In this document: in pieces, positions 23,787-31,883 of the stretch
How the letters are laid out: each line of letters opens with the position of its first letter
Numbering within the stretch: position 1 is the stretch's first letter
Assembly: GCA_034434835.1 (NCBI GenBank)
Contig: DAOTXX010000002.1
Coordinates: 1-37,652, forward strand
Direction: 5' to 3'
DNA: 37,652 nucleotides
Source of the DNA: JBGLNJ01 sp034434835
GTDB taxonomy: Bacteria > Chloroflexota > Anaerolineae > Fen-1058
Made by a program: the position numbers and the translations under genes
The notes under the pieces: generated by a model
What the model was told of the DNA's origin: nothing
The model's input: only the letters and a program-made list of their open reading frames with translations
Databases searched by the model: none

Positions 23787-24436
23787 GTGCTCAACGTGGT
23801 CTTTGATTCCAATACTCTGATCACCTGTTGCCAGGCCAGCACTGTAAGCGGCTCAGTGATTGAGAGCGTCCTAGGAGACCGCTGAAAAAGTCATCTTTCT
23901 ACCGCAGAGGCCGCTGAGGACGCCGAGTTTTATTAGGTTTTCTCTGCGCTCTCTGCGCGCTCAGCGGTGAAAGAAGGGGGTTTTTCAGCACTCTCCTAGA
24001 AGTATGTGCGGTGCGCGTCCCGTGGGCCGTTCATCAGGAAGTAACCGCGACCAGGTACCCAGACGCGCGCCTAGCTGATCGCCTCATTGCCGAGGGGCGC
24101 ATACAAGTCACCCCAACTGCTCTGCCCTCCAACAACGTGCTGGAACATTACAGGCTGGGTTCTGGCGAGAAGGAGAGTATTGCCCTCTATCTGGACCAGG
24201 CTAATGCCCTGGATTTGTTAGTCACAGACGATCGACTGGCTTATATTGTTGCCCGACGGTGCGGCATCCCCGGTTGTCTGTTTCTGGATATGGTCATCGA
24301 GTTGGCGCAGCGCAAGTTGTGGAAGCGAGAACTGGCCGAAGAAGTGACCCAAGCTACACAACATCGGTTTTCGAGCGGCTTTGTGCTTCATACTCTGGCC
24401 ATCTTGAGAACTGGAGAGCGAAGATGTCTAAAATAA
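23787..24436 (+). pseudogene. PIN-domain (DUF3368-like) toxin gene split by small element
   Basis: The 5' part (23787-23874) encodes VLNVVFDSNTLITCC, a PIN start with the first catalytic Asp. It runs into a stop at 23883-23885, inside an inserted element. The 3' part resumes in the same frame after 23999 and gives VPWAVHQEV, GSGEKESIALYL, DLLVTDDRLAYIVARRCGIPG, which hold the remaining acidic residues. Joining 23874 to 24000 restores an uninterrupted frame of about 175 residues, the usual size of DUF3368 PIN proteins. PIN toxins cleave RNA. Translation from GTG at 24011 could yield only the C-terminal part without the first Asp, so the toxin is probably dead. The antitoxin start overlaps the 3' end. 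Confidence 0.88.
23875..23993. mobile_element. 119-bp inverted-repeat element in PIN gene (TSD TCCTAG or CTAG)
   Basis: TCCTAG occurs at both borders (23869-23874, 23994-23999); the true duplication may be only CTAG. The ends share GAG..GCTGAAAAA in inverted orientation. The interior is a long palindrome of 9-mer units like ACCGCAGAG and GACGCCGAG and their complement. It has no ORF and is unrelated to the MITE pair at 17449 and 21135. Confidence 0.85.
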
Positions 24437-24684
24437 TGGACTATGCTGCTGAGCCACAAGTGGAAGAGATTAGCCTGCGATTATTGCGTCAGGCGATCTC
24501 TGATCCACCGCCCGTGCTGGCCGATATTGTGCGGCGGGGTTTTGAGCAGAAACTGGCCGAGTTGTACGGAATGTTCCAGCAAGGCGAGTGCAGCCTGGGC
24601 TACCTGGCAGAGCAATTGGGAATTACTTCTTGGGAAGCCGTCCACTTGTTGGAAGGGCGGGGATGGCGCACGACCAATCTGTAA
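24424..24684 (+). CDS. UPF0175-like antitoxin
   Basis: This 86-residue protein has the UPF0175 pattern: a helix region with LAELYGMFQQGECSLGYLAEQLGITSWEAVHLLEGRGW, which looks like a small helix-turn-helix (SLGYLAEQLGITSWEAV). UPF0175 proteins are antitoxins or regulators paired with DUF3368 PIN toxins. Its ATG overlaps the end of the PIN gene by 13 bp, the usual arrangement. Because the toxin is interrupted, this may be an orphan antitoxin kept for regulation or immunity. A hairpin terminator follows. Confidence 0.82.
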   Translation: MSKIMDYAAEPQVEEISLRLLRQAISDPPPVLADIVRRGFEQKLAELYGMFQQGECSLGYLAEQLGITSWEAVHLLEGRGWRTTNL

Positions 24685-24758
24685 GTTGTGCCAACCCCAA
24701 CAGCAGGCACAAACACTGTCAGCTTGCATGAGCACCTTCCAGACGCAATAACAACATG

Positions 24759-24798
24759 TAGGGCGGAGTCGAAAACCCTGCTATTCGGCTCCGCCCTA
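24759..24798 (+). terminator. Hairpin between toxin-antitoxin unit and cooC
   Basis: TAGGGCGGAG (24759-24768) pairs with CTCCGCCCTA (24789-24798); the loop is 20 nt and the T-run after it is short (TTGCTTT). Termination is plausible but not certain. Confidence 0.5.
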
Positions 24799-24827
24799 TT
24801 GCTTTGCTGGCGCGGGCAGCGTATAAT
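24799..24827 (+). promoter_or_regulatory. Promoter of cooC-like gene
   Basis: TTGCTT (24799-24804) and a perfect TATAAT (24822-24827) are 17 bp apart, 34 bp before the ATG. The -35 box begins directly after the hairpin. Confidence 0.7.
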
Positions 24828-24861
24828 CACAGCAGGTCAAATTCAAGTCGCGGAGTGACGG

Positions 24862-25635
24862 ATGAAACTTGCCATTGCTGGAAAAGGTGGCGTGGGCAAG
24901 ACCACGCTGGCTGCGTTGCTGGCCTATATCTACGCCGGTCAGGGCCACAAGGTCATTGCGATTGACGCGGACCCGGCGGCATCGCTCGCCAACGCGCTGG
25001 GCCTGCCGCCGGAACTGGCTGCGCAGGCGCAGCCCATCGCCGAGATGGACGCGCTCATCGAGGAACGCACCGGGGCCAAGCCCGGCACCGTGGGCGGGTA
25101 TTTCAAGATGAATCCGCGCGTGGACGACATCCCCGATCGGTTCTCTGTGACGCATCGTGGGATCAAGATGCTCCGGCTGGGGACGATCCGCGGCGGCGGC
25201 GTGGGCTGCATCTGCCCGGAATCGGCCATGCTCAAGGCACTCGTCACGCACCTGGTGCTCTACCAGAACGAGACGCTCATCATGGACATGGAAGCCGGGC
25301 TGGAGCATCTCGGTCGCGCGACGGCCGGTGCGGTAGACGCCTTTATCGCTGTGGTTGAGCCGGGTCGCCGCAGCCTCGATACCGCGCATCGCATCCAACA
25401 GCTTGCCGCCGAGATCGGGGTCAAGACGGTCTACCTGGTCGGCAACAAGATTCACAACGAGGCCGAACTCGAATTCATCCGGTCGAGCACGAACGGATTG
25501 CAGTTCATTGGCTATCTGCCGTTCGATGAGGCCGCCGCCGAGGCCGACCGCCGCGGCATGGCCGTCTACGATGCGGCCCCTAAATTGGCGGCAGCGGCGC
25601 GCGAGATCGCAGACAGATTGAAATCCTCCCGGTGA
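24862..25635 (+). CDS. CooC/AcsF-type nickel-insertion ATPase
   Basis: This 257-residue MinD-like ATPase matures the nickel sites of carbon monoxide dehydrogenase/acetyl-CoA synthase. The deviant Walker A is GKGGVGKTT (residues 7-15), with DADPAASLANALG after it. The nickel-binding CxC motif of the CooC dimer is present (GCICPE, Cys116 and Cys118). Walker B-like LIMDMEAGLEHLGRAT follows, and VVEPGRRSLDTA is typical. GGAGTGA lies just before the ATG. CODH/ACS genes are not in the window; this gene and metV/metF predict them elsewhere. The MntA gene begins 8 bp downstream. Confidence 0.92.
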   Translation: MKLAIAGKGGVGKTTLAALLAYIYAGQGHKVIAIDADPAASLANALGLPPELAAQAQPIAEMDALIEERTGAKPGTVGGYFKMNPRVDDIPDRFSVTHRGIKMLRLGTIRGGGVGCICPESAMLKALVTHLVLYQNETLIMDMEAGLEHLGRATAGAVDAFIAVVEPGRRSLDTAHRIQQLAAEIGVKTVYLVGNKIHNEAELEFIRSSTNGLQFIGYLPFDEAAAEADRRGMAVYDAAPKLAAAAREIADRLKSSR

Positions 25636-25642
25636 GGCGCGC

Positions 25643-26047
25643 ATGCGTATTCCTTCAGCCCAGGAACTCGAACCGATCGCGCGCCAGCATGATCTCAGGC
25701 TGATCGTGCTGTTTGGCTCGCAGCTCTCCGGGCGTGCGCATCCCGATAGCGACGTGGATGTAGCGATCCTGCCCGCCCATCGTCTTTCGCTGCATGAGCG
25801 CGGTGAGATATGGGCGGCGCTGTGTGATCTCTTTGAGGCCGAAGTTGACCTGGGCATGCTCGATCACGCGCAGCCCTTGTTTATGTATCACGTGGCCGAA
25901 GGACAAATGTTGTATGAAAGCGAGCCATGCGTGTGGGCGAATTTCAAGCTCTATGCGCGGCGCCAGTTCTGGGACACGGCTCCTCTGCGCCAGGCGTTGA
26001 GCCGCTATCTGGACCGCCGCGTCGAGGAAATGCGCCATGTTGGATAA
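25643..26047 (+). CDS. MNT-domain nucleotidyltransferase antitoxin (MntA-like)
   Basis: This 134-residue protein has the minimal nucleotidyltransferase signature GSx10DxD: Gly25-Ser26 and Asp37, Asp39 (GSQLSGRAHPDSDVD). MntA enzymes modify the paired HepT RNase with AMP units on its active-site tyrosine and neutralise it. The C-terminal part (ALSRYLDRRVEEMRHVG) is helical. It overlaps the HepT gene by 11 bp, the classical arrangement. It lies 8 bp after cooC and may be transcribed from the same promoter. Confidence 0.9.
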   Translation: MRIPSAQELEPIARQHDLRLIVLFGSQLSGRAHPDSDVDVAILPAHRLSLHERGEIWAALCDLFEAEVDLGMLDHAQPLFMYHVAEGQMLYESEPCVWANFKLYARRQFWDTAPLRQALSRYLDRRVEEMRHVG

Positions 26048-26492
26048 AGCGCTGGTCAGGCAAAAGCTGGCCTTTTTGCTCGAACATCTGGATGAGCTGG
26101 GGCCGTTGGCCGAGATCACGTTCGATGAATATCAAGCCGACGTCATCAAGCGTCACGCTGCCGAAAAACTGATCGAACTTGTCGTAGGATATGCCACCGA
26201 TATCAATCAACTGGTCATCGAGGGTGCGAGTCATGCTGCGCCGCAGAGCTATTACCACTCCTTTACGTTGATGGCCGAGTTGAATGTCTTACCGCGCGAT
26301 CTGGCGACCCGCCTGGCCAATACGACCGGGTTGCGCAACCGCCTCGTTCACCTGTACGAGAAACTCTCGCACGAATCCGTGTATTACTCGCTCAAGCCGT
26401 TGCTGAAAAACTATCGGCAATATCTCGTGTTGATCAACGACTATCTTCGCGCTCTTCCAGACGGCGAGGAGCAAGATGCACGTTACGCTTGA
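26037..26492 (+). CDS. HEPN-domain RNase toxin (HepT-like)
   Basis: This 151-residue all-helical protein has the HEPN RNase motif RNRLVHLY (Arg100, His105, Tyr107), matching Rx4HxY exactly. Tyr107 is the expected AMPylation target of MntA. Toxin and antitoxin overlap. All catalytic residues are intact, unlike in the PIN pair 1.6 kb upstream. Confidence 0.9.
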   Translation: MLDKALVRQKLAFLLEHLDELGPLAEITFDEYQADVIKRHAAEKLIELVVGYATDINQLVIEGASHAAPQSYYHSFTLMAELNVLPRDLATRLANTTGLRNRLVHLYEKLSHESVYYSLKPLLKNYRQYLVLINDYLRALPDGEEQDARYA

Positions 26493-26496
26493 TCGC

Positions 26497-26524
26497 CTCA
26501 CGTTTGACGTTTCACGTTTCACTG
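26497..26524. repeat. Heptamer array CTCACGT/TTCACGT
   Basis: Four consecutive 7-mers (CTCACGT, TTGACGT, TTCACGT, TTCACTG) lie between the HepT stop and the acyl-CoA synthetase start. Units are shared with the array at 10824. Confidence 0.8.
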
Positions 26525-26555
26525 TTTGTACTCAGCCCTCTGCGGAGCCTGACCG

Positions 26556-28622
26556 ATGTCGAATTCCACCCTATCCACCTTCTTTCGCCCGAACGGCGTC
26601 GCCCTGATCGGCGCGTCACGCGATCCGGCCAAGCTGGGTTACGCGGTCCTCCGCAACCTGCTCGAGCACGGCTACACTGGCCCGGTCTACCCTGTCAATC
26701 CCAGGGCAGAAGAAATCCTCGGCGTGCGCTGCTATCCTTCTGTGTCAGATGTGCCTGACCCGGTGGAACTGGCCGTGATCATCGCCCCGGCTCCAGCTAC
26801 CCCCGAGATCATGCAACAGGTCGGCCAACGGGGCATCCGCGCAGCGATCATCATCTCCGGCGGCTTTTCCGAGATCGGCCCGCAAGGCGCTGCTCTGGAA
26901 AACCAGATCGTCGAGATCGCGCGACACTATGGCATCCGCATCATCGGCCCCAACTGCGTCGGCGTGATTGACACGCACACCGGGCTGGATACCACTTTTG
27001 TACCCGACATGCCCAAGCCAGGCGTCATCACGTTCGTCTCACAATCGGGCGCCGTGTGCGGCGGCGTGATTGACTGGGCCTTGGGCGCAGGCATCGGCCT
27101 CAGCCGCATCATCACGCTCGGCAACCAGGCCGACCTGACCGAGACCGACATCCTGGAAATCCTGGCCGACGACGACAACACGCGCGTCATTGCAATGTAC
27201 TTGGAAGGCGTGGACGATGGTCGCCGCTTTGTGGACGTGGCGCGAAGCATTTCGATGCGCAAGCCCATCGTCGCCATCAAAGTCGGCTACACCGAGGCCG
27301 GACGGCAGGCGGCCGCTTCGCACACGGGCGCGCTGGCCGGAACCGATCACGCCTATCGCGCCGCTTTTCATCACGCAGGCATCATCCGCGTCCCGCACCT
27401 CGAGGCCTTGTTCGATGCAGCAATCTCGCTGGCCAATCAACCTCTGCCGCGCGGCGAGCGCGTGGCGATCCTGACGAACGCTGGCGGGCCGGGCGCAATG
27501 GCCTCGGACGCGCTCCAGGTCTATGGGCTGCGCATGGCTTTGTTGACCGACGAGACCCAATTTGTCCTGCGCCAGTTTTTGCAGCCCCACGCCTGCGTCA
27601 GCGGCCCGGTAGACATGCTGGGCGGAGCGGACGAACATGATTACGCGCGCGCGCTCGACGCACTGCTCCAAGACCCCGGCGTGGACGCGGTGCTGGTCAT
27701 CAACGTGCCGCAGGCATTGGTGCCCGCGGTCCGCATCGTGCGCGAGATCGCCGACGTGGTGCATCGCTTCCAGACAGCGCCCGGTGGCAGCAAACCGGTG
27801 ATGACGTGCCTGATCGGCGACGTGAGCCTGCCCGAAGCGATCGAGTTTATGCGCCAGGCTGAATTGCCGCTCTTTCCGTTCCCGGAACGCGCTGCGGCAG
27901 CATTGGGAGCGATGGTGCAGCGACGCAGATGGCTGGAGCACCCGCCACAGATTCCAAGTTTCAAATCTCCCATGTCCCATCTCCAATCAGCAATCAGCAA
28001 TCTACAATCTAAAATCCCGACACTGCCGTTCAAGTTGGCGCGGTCTGCAAACGAGGCAGCGCGCATTGCACAGGAGTTGGGGTTTCCGGTTGCGGTCAAG
28101 ATCGCGTCGCCGGACATCAGCCACAAGAGCGACGTGGGTGGCGTCGAGGTGGGATTGAAAACCCCAACGGCTGTCCGGGCGGCGTTCAAGCGCGTGATGG
28201 AGAACGCCCGACGCGCCAGGCCGAACGCCCACATCGAGGGTGTAACGGTGCAGGCCATGGCACGAGCGGGCCGCGAGGTGATCGTGGGCGCAGTCCGCGA
28301 CCCGCAATTCGGGCCACTGGTGATGTTCGGCAGCGGCGGCGTGTACGTGGAATTACTCAAGGACGTGAGCTTTCGGCTCGCGCCAGTGGCGCGCCGCGAA
28401 GCCGAGGCGATGATCGAAGAGACGCTGGCGGGCAAGTTGCTTTCGGGCCTGCGCGGTCAGCCGCCGGCCGATAAATCCGCCGTGGCCGACGTGATTGCGG
28501 CAGTCTCTGAATGGGTTACGACCGATGAGCGGATCACAGAGATGGACATTAACCCGCTGATCGTCTATGACGAAGGACAGGGCGCGGTCGCCGTAGACGT
28601 GCGGATCGCGACCCGGACGTAA
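26556..28622 (+). CDS. ADP-forming acetyl/acyl-CoA synthetase, alpha-beta fusion
   Basis: This 688-residue enzyme interconverts acyl-CoA + ADP + Pi with acid + CoA + ATP, an ATP-gaining step of acetate formation. Residues 1-460 are the alpha part: CoA-binding domain (FRPNGVALIGASRDPAKLGY), GPNCVGVID, and the phosphohistidine loop ASHTGALAG with His256. Residues about 488-688 are the beta ATP-grasp part: GFPVAVKIASPDISHKSDVGGVEVGL and ITEMDINPLIVYDEG. The linker (about 467-488, SFKSPMSHLQSAISNLQSKI in part) is translated from a 63-bp heptamer array, an insertion with no stop. The start has no strong ribosome-binding site. An inverted repeat follows the stop. Confidence 0.93.
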   Translation: MSNSTLSTFFRPNGVALIGASRDPAKLGYAVLRNLLEHGYTGPVYPVNPRAEEILGVRCYPSVSDVPDPVELAVIIAPAPATPEIMQQVGQRGIRAAIIISGGFSEIGPQGAALENQIVEIARHYGIRIIGPNCVGVIDTHTGLDTTFVPDMPKPGVITFVSQSGAVCGGVIDWALGAGIGLSRIITLGNQADLTETDILEILADDDNTRVIAMYLEGVDDGRRFVDVARSISMRKPIVAIKVGYTEAGRQAAASHTGALAGTDHAYRAAFHHAGIIRVPHLEALFDAAISLANQPLPRGERVAILTNAGGPGAMASDALQVYGLRMALLTDETQFVLRQFLQPHACVSGPVDMLGGADEHDYARALDALLQDPGVDAVLVINVPQALVPAVRIVREIADVVHRFQTAPGGSKPVMTCLIGDVSLPEAIEFMRQAELPLFPFPERAAAALGAMVQRRRWLEHPPQIPSFKSPMSHLQSAISNLQSKIPTLPFKLARSANEAARIAQELGFPVAVKIASPDISHKSDVGGVEVGLKTPTAVRAAFKRVMENARRARPNAHIEGVTVQAMARAGREVIVGAVRDPQFGPLVMFGSGGVYVELLKDVSFRLAPVARREAEAMIEETLAGKLLSGLRGQPPADKSAVADVIAAVSEWVTTDERITEMDINPLIVYDEGQGAVAVDVRIATRT
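27956..28018 (+). repeat. Nine heptamers inside the acyl-CoA synthetase coding region
   Basis: Nine consecutive 7-mers, including CAATCAG twice and CAATCTA twice, total 63 bp, which is exactly 21 codons, without a stop. They sit between the alpha and ATP-grasp halves. The array has the same construction as the intergenic arrays but is translated. Confidence 0.85.
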
Positions 28623-28640
28623 GCTTCAGCCTTTCTCAAA

Positions 28641-28679
28641 CGAACGCCGGGGCGCATGTCCATCGCGCCCCGGCGTTCG
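28641..28679. terminator. 15-bp GC-rich hairpin between convergent genes
   Basis: The 15-bp perfect stem (28641-28655 with 28665-28679, 9-nt loop) follows the acyl-CoA synthetase stop by 18 bp and faces the methyltransferase 3' end. No T-run is present on either side, so it may be a bidirectional stabiliser or terminator. Confidence 0.6.
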
Positions 28680-28725
28680 CATTGATATCCCCCGAAATTA
28701 TTGTGTTTTATACACTAACTCGCCT

Positions 28726-29622
28726 TCACTTGAACTCGCAAATCCCCTCGCGTATCGGCCACAGGCGTCCGCACTCGCTGCATTTCACCGCTTCGGGCAA
28801 TTCGATCATCTGCTCGCTGCGGCAGGCCGGGCAGCGAAAGAATGTGCCGGGCGAGGCGACCTGGTTTGTCGAAGGCGCTTGCAGTTGATGAAAGAGGCTG
28901 GGCGCCAGGAGCCACCGCGCGCCGATGTCTTGGAGCGCGCCGTCGGCGGCGGCAAGCCTCGGCGCCGGGATCAGCCGCTTGAGCCAAGTCCATCGAAAAT
29001 GCGAGACAGATAGTGTTTTTTTGACACTAAATCCCGCCTCGTGCAGCCGTGCGCCCATCCAGGCCGGGTGAAAATCGAAATGAAGCCTGGCGAACTCGAC
29101 CGGCTCAGGGGCAAACGGCGACCAGGACTGTCGTCGGACAAGGTAGCGCGCAATGGCTTTGAGGTTGCGCTTGTTGGCAAACTCCAGGACGAACGTCGCG
29201 TTGGGCTTGAGGATCGCTGCGATGCCTACCAGCGCCGCCGGCACGTCGGCCAGATGGTGCATCACACGCACCATCGTCACCGCGTCGAACAGGCCCTCCA
29301 CAAACGGCAGAGCGTACACGTCAGCGGCGACAAAACGAAAACGCGCAGCGTGCTGGGAGAGGCACGCTGCGATTTTCTCGCGCGCTTCGACCAGCGTCGA
29401 GCGCGCGTAATCCATCAGGACGATCTGATCGTACCCCAAATAGAGATCGGCCAGGCGACCTGCGCCTGCGCCGATCTCGATCAACGTCCCGCCGCGTGGC
29501 GGCAAGAGTTTGCGGAGGGCGACGCGCTCGGCGCGGTCCTCGTACTCGCGTTCCGGGGTCCAAAAGTCAGTGCTGTAATGGCTGCCCTCATAGTCACATA
29601 CCGGGCGCAAAGAACCAGACAT
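28726..29622 (-). CDS. SAM methyltransferase with C-terminal zinc ribbon
   Basis: The 298-residue protein has a class I SAM-binding fold: motif I LIEIGAGAGRLADLYL (47-62), VLMDYA, an ADVYALPFVEGLFDAV segment, and a VMHHLADVPAALVGIAAILKP segment. A Trm112/PF03966-like zinc ribbon closes it (CPAC at 264-267, CSEC at 281-284). The substrate is unknown; relatives methylate small molecules or lipids. It is the most downstream gene of a minus-strand run that includes the ABC system, with a gap of about 23 bp to the next upstream gene. Confidence 0.88.
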   Translation of the reverse strand: MSGSLRPVCDYEGSHYSTDFWTPEREYEDRAERVALRKLLPPRGGTLIEIGAGAGRLADLYLGYDQIVLMDYARSTLVEAREKIAACLSQHAARFRFVAADVYALPFVEGLFDAVTMVRVMHHLADVPAALVGIAAILKPNATFVLEFANKRNLKAIARYLVRRQSWSPFAPEPVEFARLHFDFHPAWMGARLHEAGFSVKKTLSVSHFRWTWLKRLIPAPRLAAADGALQDIGARWLLAPSLFHQLQAPSTNQVASPGTFFRCPACRSEQMIELPEAVKCSECGRLWPIREGICEFK

Positions 29623-29645
29623 TCGTTTCTGTACAGGCTACAACA

Positions 29646-30200
29646 CTAGGGGAGGCTCTTCATGAGGTCAACGTAGGGTTTGACGACGCCGCGCAATTGC
29701 GCCACGACCGGGGCCAGGCCCGATGGGCCGAGCTTGATCCGGGCGTTCTGATCAAAGCGAACGGGGACCTGCTGGTCCACCCGGACAACGGTGCTCACCG
29801 GAATCTTCATGGACAGCTTGACCCGCAGGGGCGTCCCGGCCGGCAAGTTGAGCGACACGGGCGCGTTGATCCGGCCAAACTGTCCCAGCGACAGATTGAC
29901 GCTGGTGTTGATCGGCGTGGGCGTGAGCGTGGTCACAGTGGTGTCCTGTTCCAGCGGCAGCTCAAAGTTGACTGGCAAGTCAAACGCGACCCGCAACTGC
30001 TGGCTGATGGGGATGGTCGTATCAATGGTCGCCTCGCCCAGGCTGGCAAACGAGTTATCCAGTCCATAGACGAGCGGTTCAAGCAACTGTTTCTTGATGG
30101 TCATGATCTGCGTCGCCAGGATCAACACGACGATGACCAGGATCACATTGACCACGAATGAAAAGAGGATGGCAAAGTCCTTGAATCGCTCACGGTTCAT
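29646..30200 (-). CDS. Membrane-anchored protein of unknown function
   Basis: This 184-residue protein has one N-terminal membrane helix (about 8-33, FAILFSFVVNVILVIVVLIL) and an extracellular part rich in beta strands. The pattern repeats internally: TTIPISQQLRVAFDLPVNFELPLEQ, then VSLNLPAGTPLRVKLSMKIPVSTVVRV. AAAGGAGG precedes the ATG at 30198-30200; an ATG further upstream (30225-30227) lacks support. I recognise no family. It lies between the methyltransferase and the zinc-ribbon membrane protein on the same strand. Confidence 0.8.
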   Translation of the reverse strand: MNRERFKDFAILFSFVVNVILVIVVLILATQIMTIKKQLLEPLVYGLDNSFASLGEATIDTTIPISQQLRVAFDLPVNFELPLEQDTTVTTLTPTPINTSVNLSLGQFGRINAPVSLNLPAGTPLRVKLSMKIPVSTVVRVDQQVPVRFDQNARIKLGPSGLAPVVAQLRGVVKPYVDLMKSLP

Positions 30201-30306
30201 GGCAGGCCTCCTTTGGGGGATTTGCAAGCGCGATTATCTTAGCACCGTTGCGCGTACAGTCAAGTAGTCGAACAGCCGCTGCCGTCAACTGCACAAGCAC
30301 GTATGG

Positions 30307-31092
30307 CTACTCGTACCGGGACTCGTCAATCTGTCGGCGCAACTTTTCTTCCGGACTGATCTCCAGCCCCGCGGGTCTGGACGCTTCCCGTTCGGCGGCT
30401 TCGGCGGCAGCCAGGGCCTCGCGCGAAGCTAGCGACACAAGGCTCCACGTGCCGCAGTAGGGACATCGTGCGAGCTTGCGGGTCACCAGGTTCAGGCTAA
30501 AGAGGCTCAGCGCGAATGGCCGCCTACATTTGGGACAGATGGCGCCGCCAGCCAATCCATAGTTGCGAGGCGCGCCCGGCTCAAGGCGACGCGGACCTCT
30601 TCCCAAGACCAACGGGCCAACGGCGCTCAAGAGGGTAACGATAACGCTCACGGCAAGAAGCGGGATCATCACACGCTGCAAAACCTGCCCGGCCGCCTCG
30701 GCCGAGACGAACTGGACCGTGATCGTGTTGGATTTCAACTCGCGCCCGTCGGACGTGCGCGCGACAGCGCGAAGCGTGTGACTGCCGGGCGGGTATCGGT
30801 CGGTATTGAACTGAAACTTGAACGGGGGCTGTGTCACAGTGCCGATCTCGGCGCCGTCCAATTCGTACCTGACTGATGTGATGTCCGGCGCCCCCGTGAT
30901 AGACAGGGTGAACAGCCCTTGGATCTGGCTTCCCAGCCCCAGGCCCCAATCCCGGCGGAGCGAGAGCCTCAACTCGTCCCCCTGCGCCCTGGCTACACCA
31001 GTCAGCACTCCGCCAGTCACCAGCAACATGACCACTGTGAACAAGGCCCAACGCAGCATGGTTTTGAGATTTGGCCTTTGAGACTTGAACAT
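30307..31092 (-). CDS. Secreted Ig-like and zinc-ribbon membrane protein
   Basis: This protein of about 261 residues has an N-terminal signal or anchor (about 8-35, ending VARAQG), an extracellular Ig-like beta domain (about 40-130, with TSVRYELDGAEIGTVTQPPF and PPGSHTLRAVA), a second membrane helix (about 142-165), and a cytoplasmic zinc ribbon (CPKC at about 186-189, CPYC at 210-213). The Ig-like part resembles bacterial domains that follow VWA proteins. The ATG at 31090-31092 has GGAAG upstream; ATG at 31105-31107 overlaps the permease stop. No known function. Confidence 0.78.
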   Translation of the reverse strand: MFKSQRPNLKTMLRWALFTVVMLLVTGGVLTGVARAQGDELRLSLRRDWGLGLGSQIQGLFTLSITGAPDITSVRYELDGAEIGTVTQPPFKFQFNTDRYPPGSHTLRAVARTSDGRELKSNTITVQFVSAEAAGQVLQRVMIPLLAVSVIVTLLSAVGPLVLGRGPRRLEPGAPRNYGLAGGAICPKCRRPFALSLFSLNLVTRKLARCPYCGTWSLVSLASREALAAAEAAEREASRPAGLEISPEEKLRRQIDESRYE

Positions 31093-31097
31093 TGGGC

Positions 31098-31883
31098 TCA
31101 CTTCCATTTGGTCAGGATGGTCTCGCGCTGGAACAGCCCGACTCCCAGGTAGACCAATCCAATGTCCACCAGAACAAGCACAACCGCTGTAGCGAGAATA
31201 AACCGGGTGTCGAGGATGAACAGGCCGGCCATCTGTCCAAAGAACACGCCCAACAGGGGCACGATGACGACCATCGAGACCTGTTCGGCCGTGCGCGGAT
31301 CGCTCACGCGCGACGAGACGATGAGGCTGACCTGAACTGCTGCCACGGCCATCAATGGCCCGACGACTATGACGGCGATCAGCCACATCGGATCGAGGAT
31401 GCGCGCATAGGCCGCCGGGTTGGTCACAATGAAGCGGGCGCCAATGGCAAAGATCCCAAATCCGGCCCATGTGGCGAGGACCGCCGGGAGTACTGCCGCC
31501 AGTCCCTTGCCGACGATCAACTCGATCGTTGTGATCGGCGTCGCCAGGAGCGGCTCCAGGCAGCGCGTCGTCTTTTCGCCCACGATGCTGTAAGCAGAAA
31601 TCGCCACAGGTATCGCCAAGGGCAGGATCATGAACAGCATCAAGAACTGGTAGATGATGAACACCTGGGTACACGCATCGCCGGCAAGCCCCCGGCAGAT
31701 GTGGGCAAACTGTGGTGGCAGGTCAGCCGCTTCTCCGCCCGCGCCAGTTGAGCCGGTGGCATACAGGATGATCAGCGGCATAGCCGTAAAGAGCAGCGGC
31801 AAAAATATGACGGTGAACAATACGATGCGGTTCTTGAACACCTCGGCCCATTCTTTGTCCAGGATGGTCCTAATCTTGTCCAT
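31098..31883 (-). CDS. ABC transporter permease (ABC-2 type)
   Basis: This 261-residue permease has about six hydrophobic segments and the CPBP/NatB-like ABC-2 pattern (SAYSIVGEKTTRCLEPLLATPITTIELIVGKGL), the E-region of ABC-2 exporters related to NatB. The ATG at 31881-31883 has GGAGC 6 nt upstream, and overlaps the ATPase stop. It should pair with the ATPase gene just upstream to form an exporter. The substrate is not predictable. Confidence 0.88.
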   Translation of the reverse strand: MDKIRTILDKEWAEVFKNRIVLFTVIFLPLLFTAMPLIILYATGSTGAGGEAADLPPQFAHICRGLAGDACTQVFIIYQFLMLFMILPLAIPVAISAYSIVGEKTTRCLEPLLATPITTIELIVGKGLAAVLPAVLATWAGFGIFAIGARFIVTNPAAYARILDPMWLIAVIVVGPLMAVAAVQVSLIVSSRVSDPRTAEQVSMVVIVPLLGVFFGQMAGLFILDTRFILATAVVLVLVDIGLVYLGVGLFQRETILTKWK

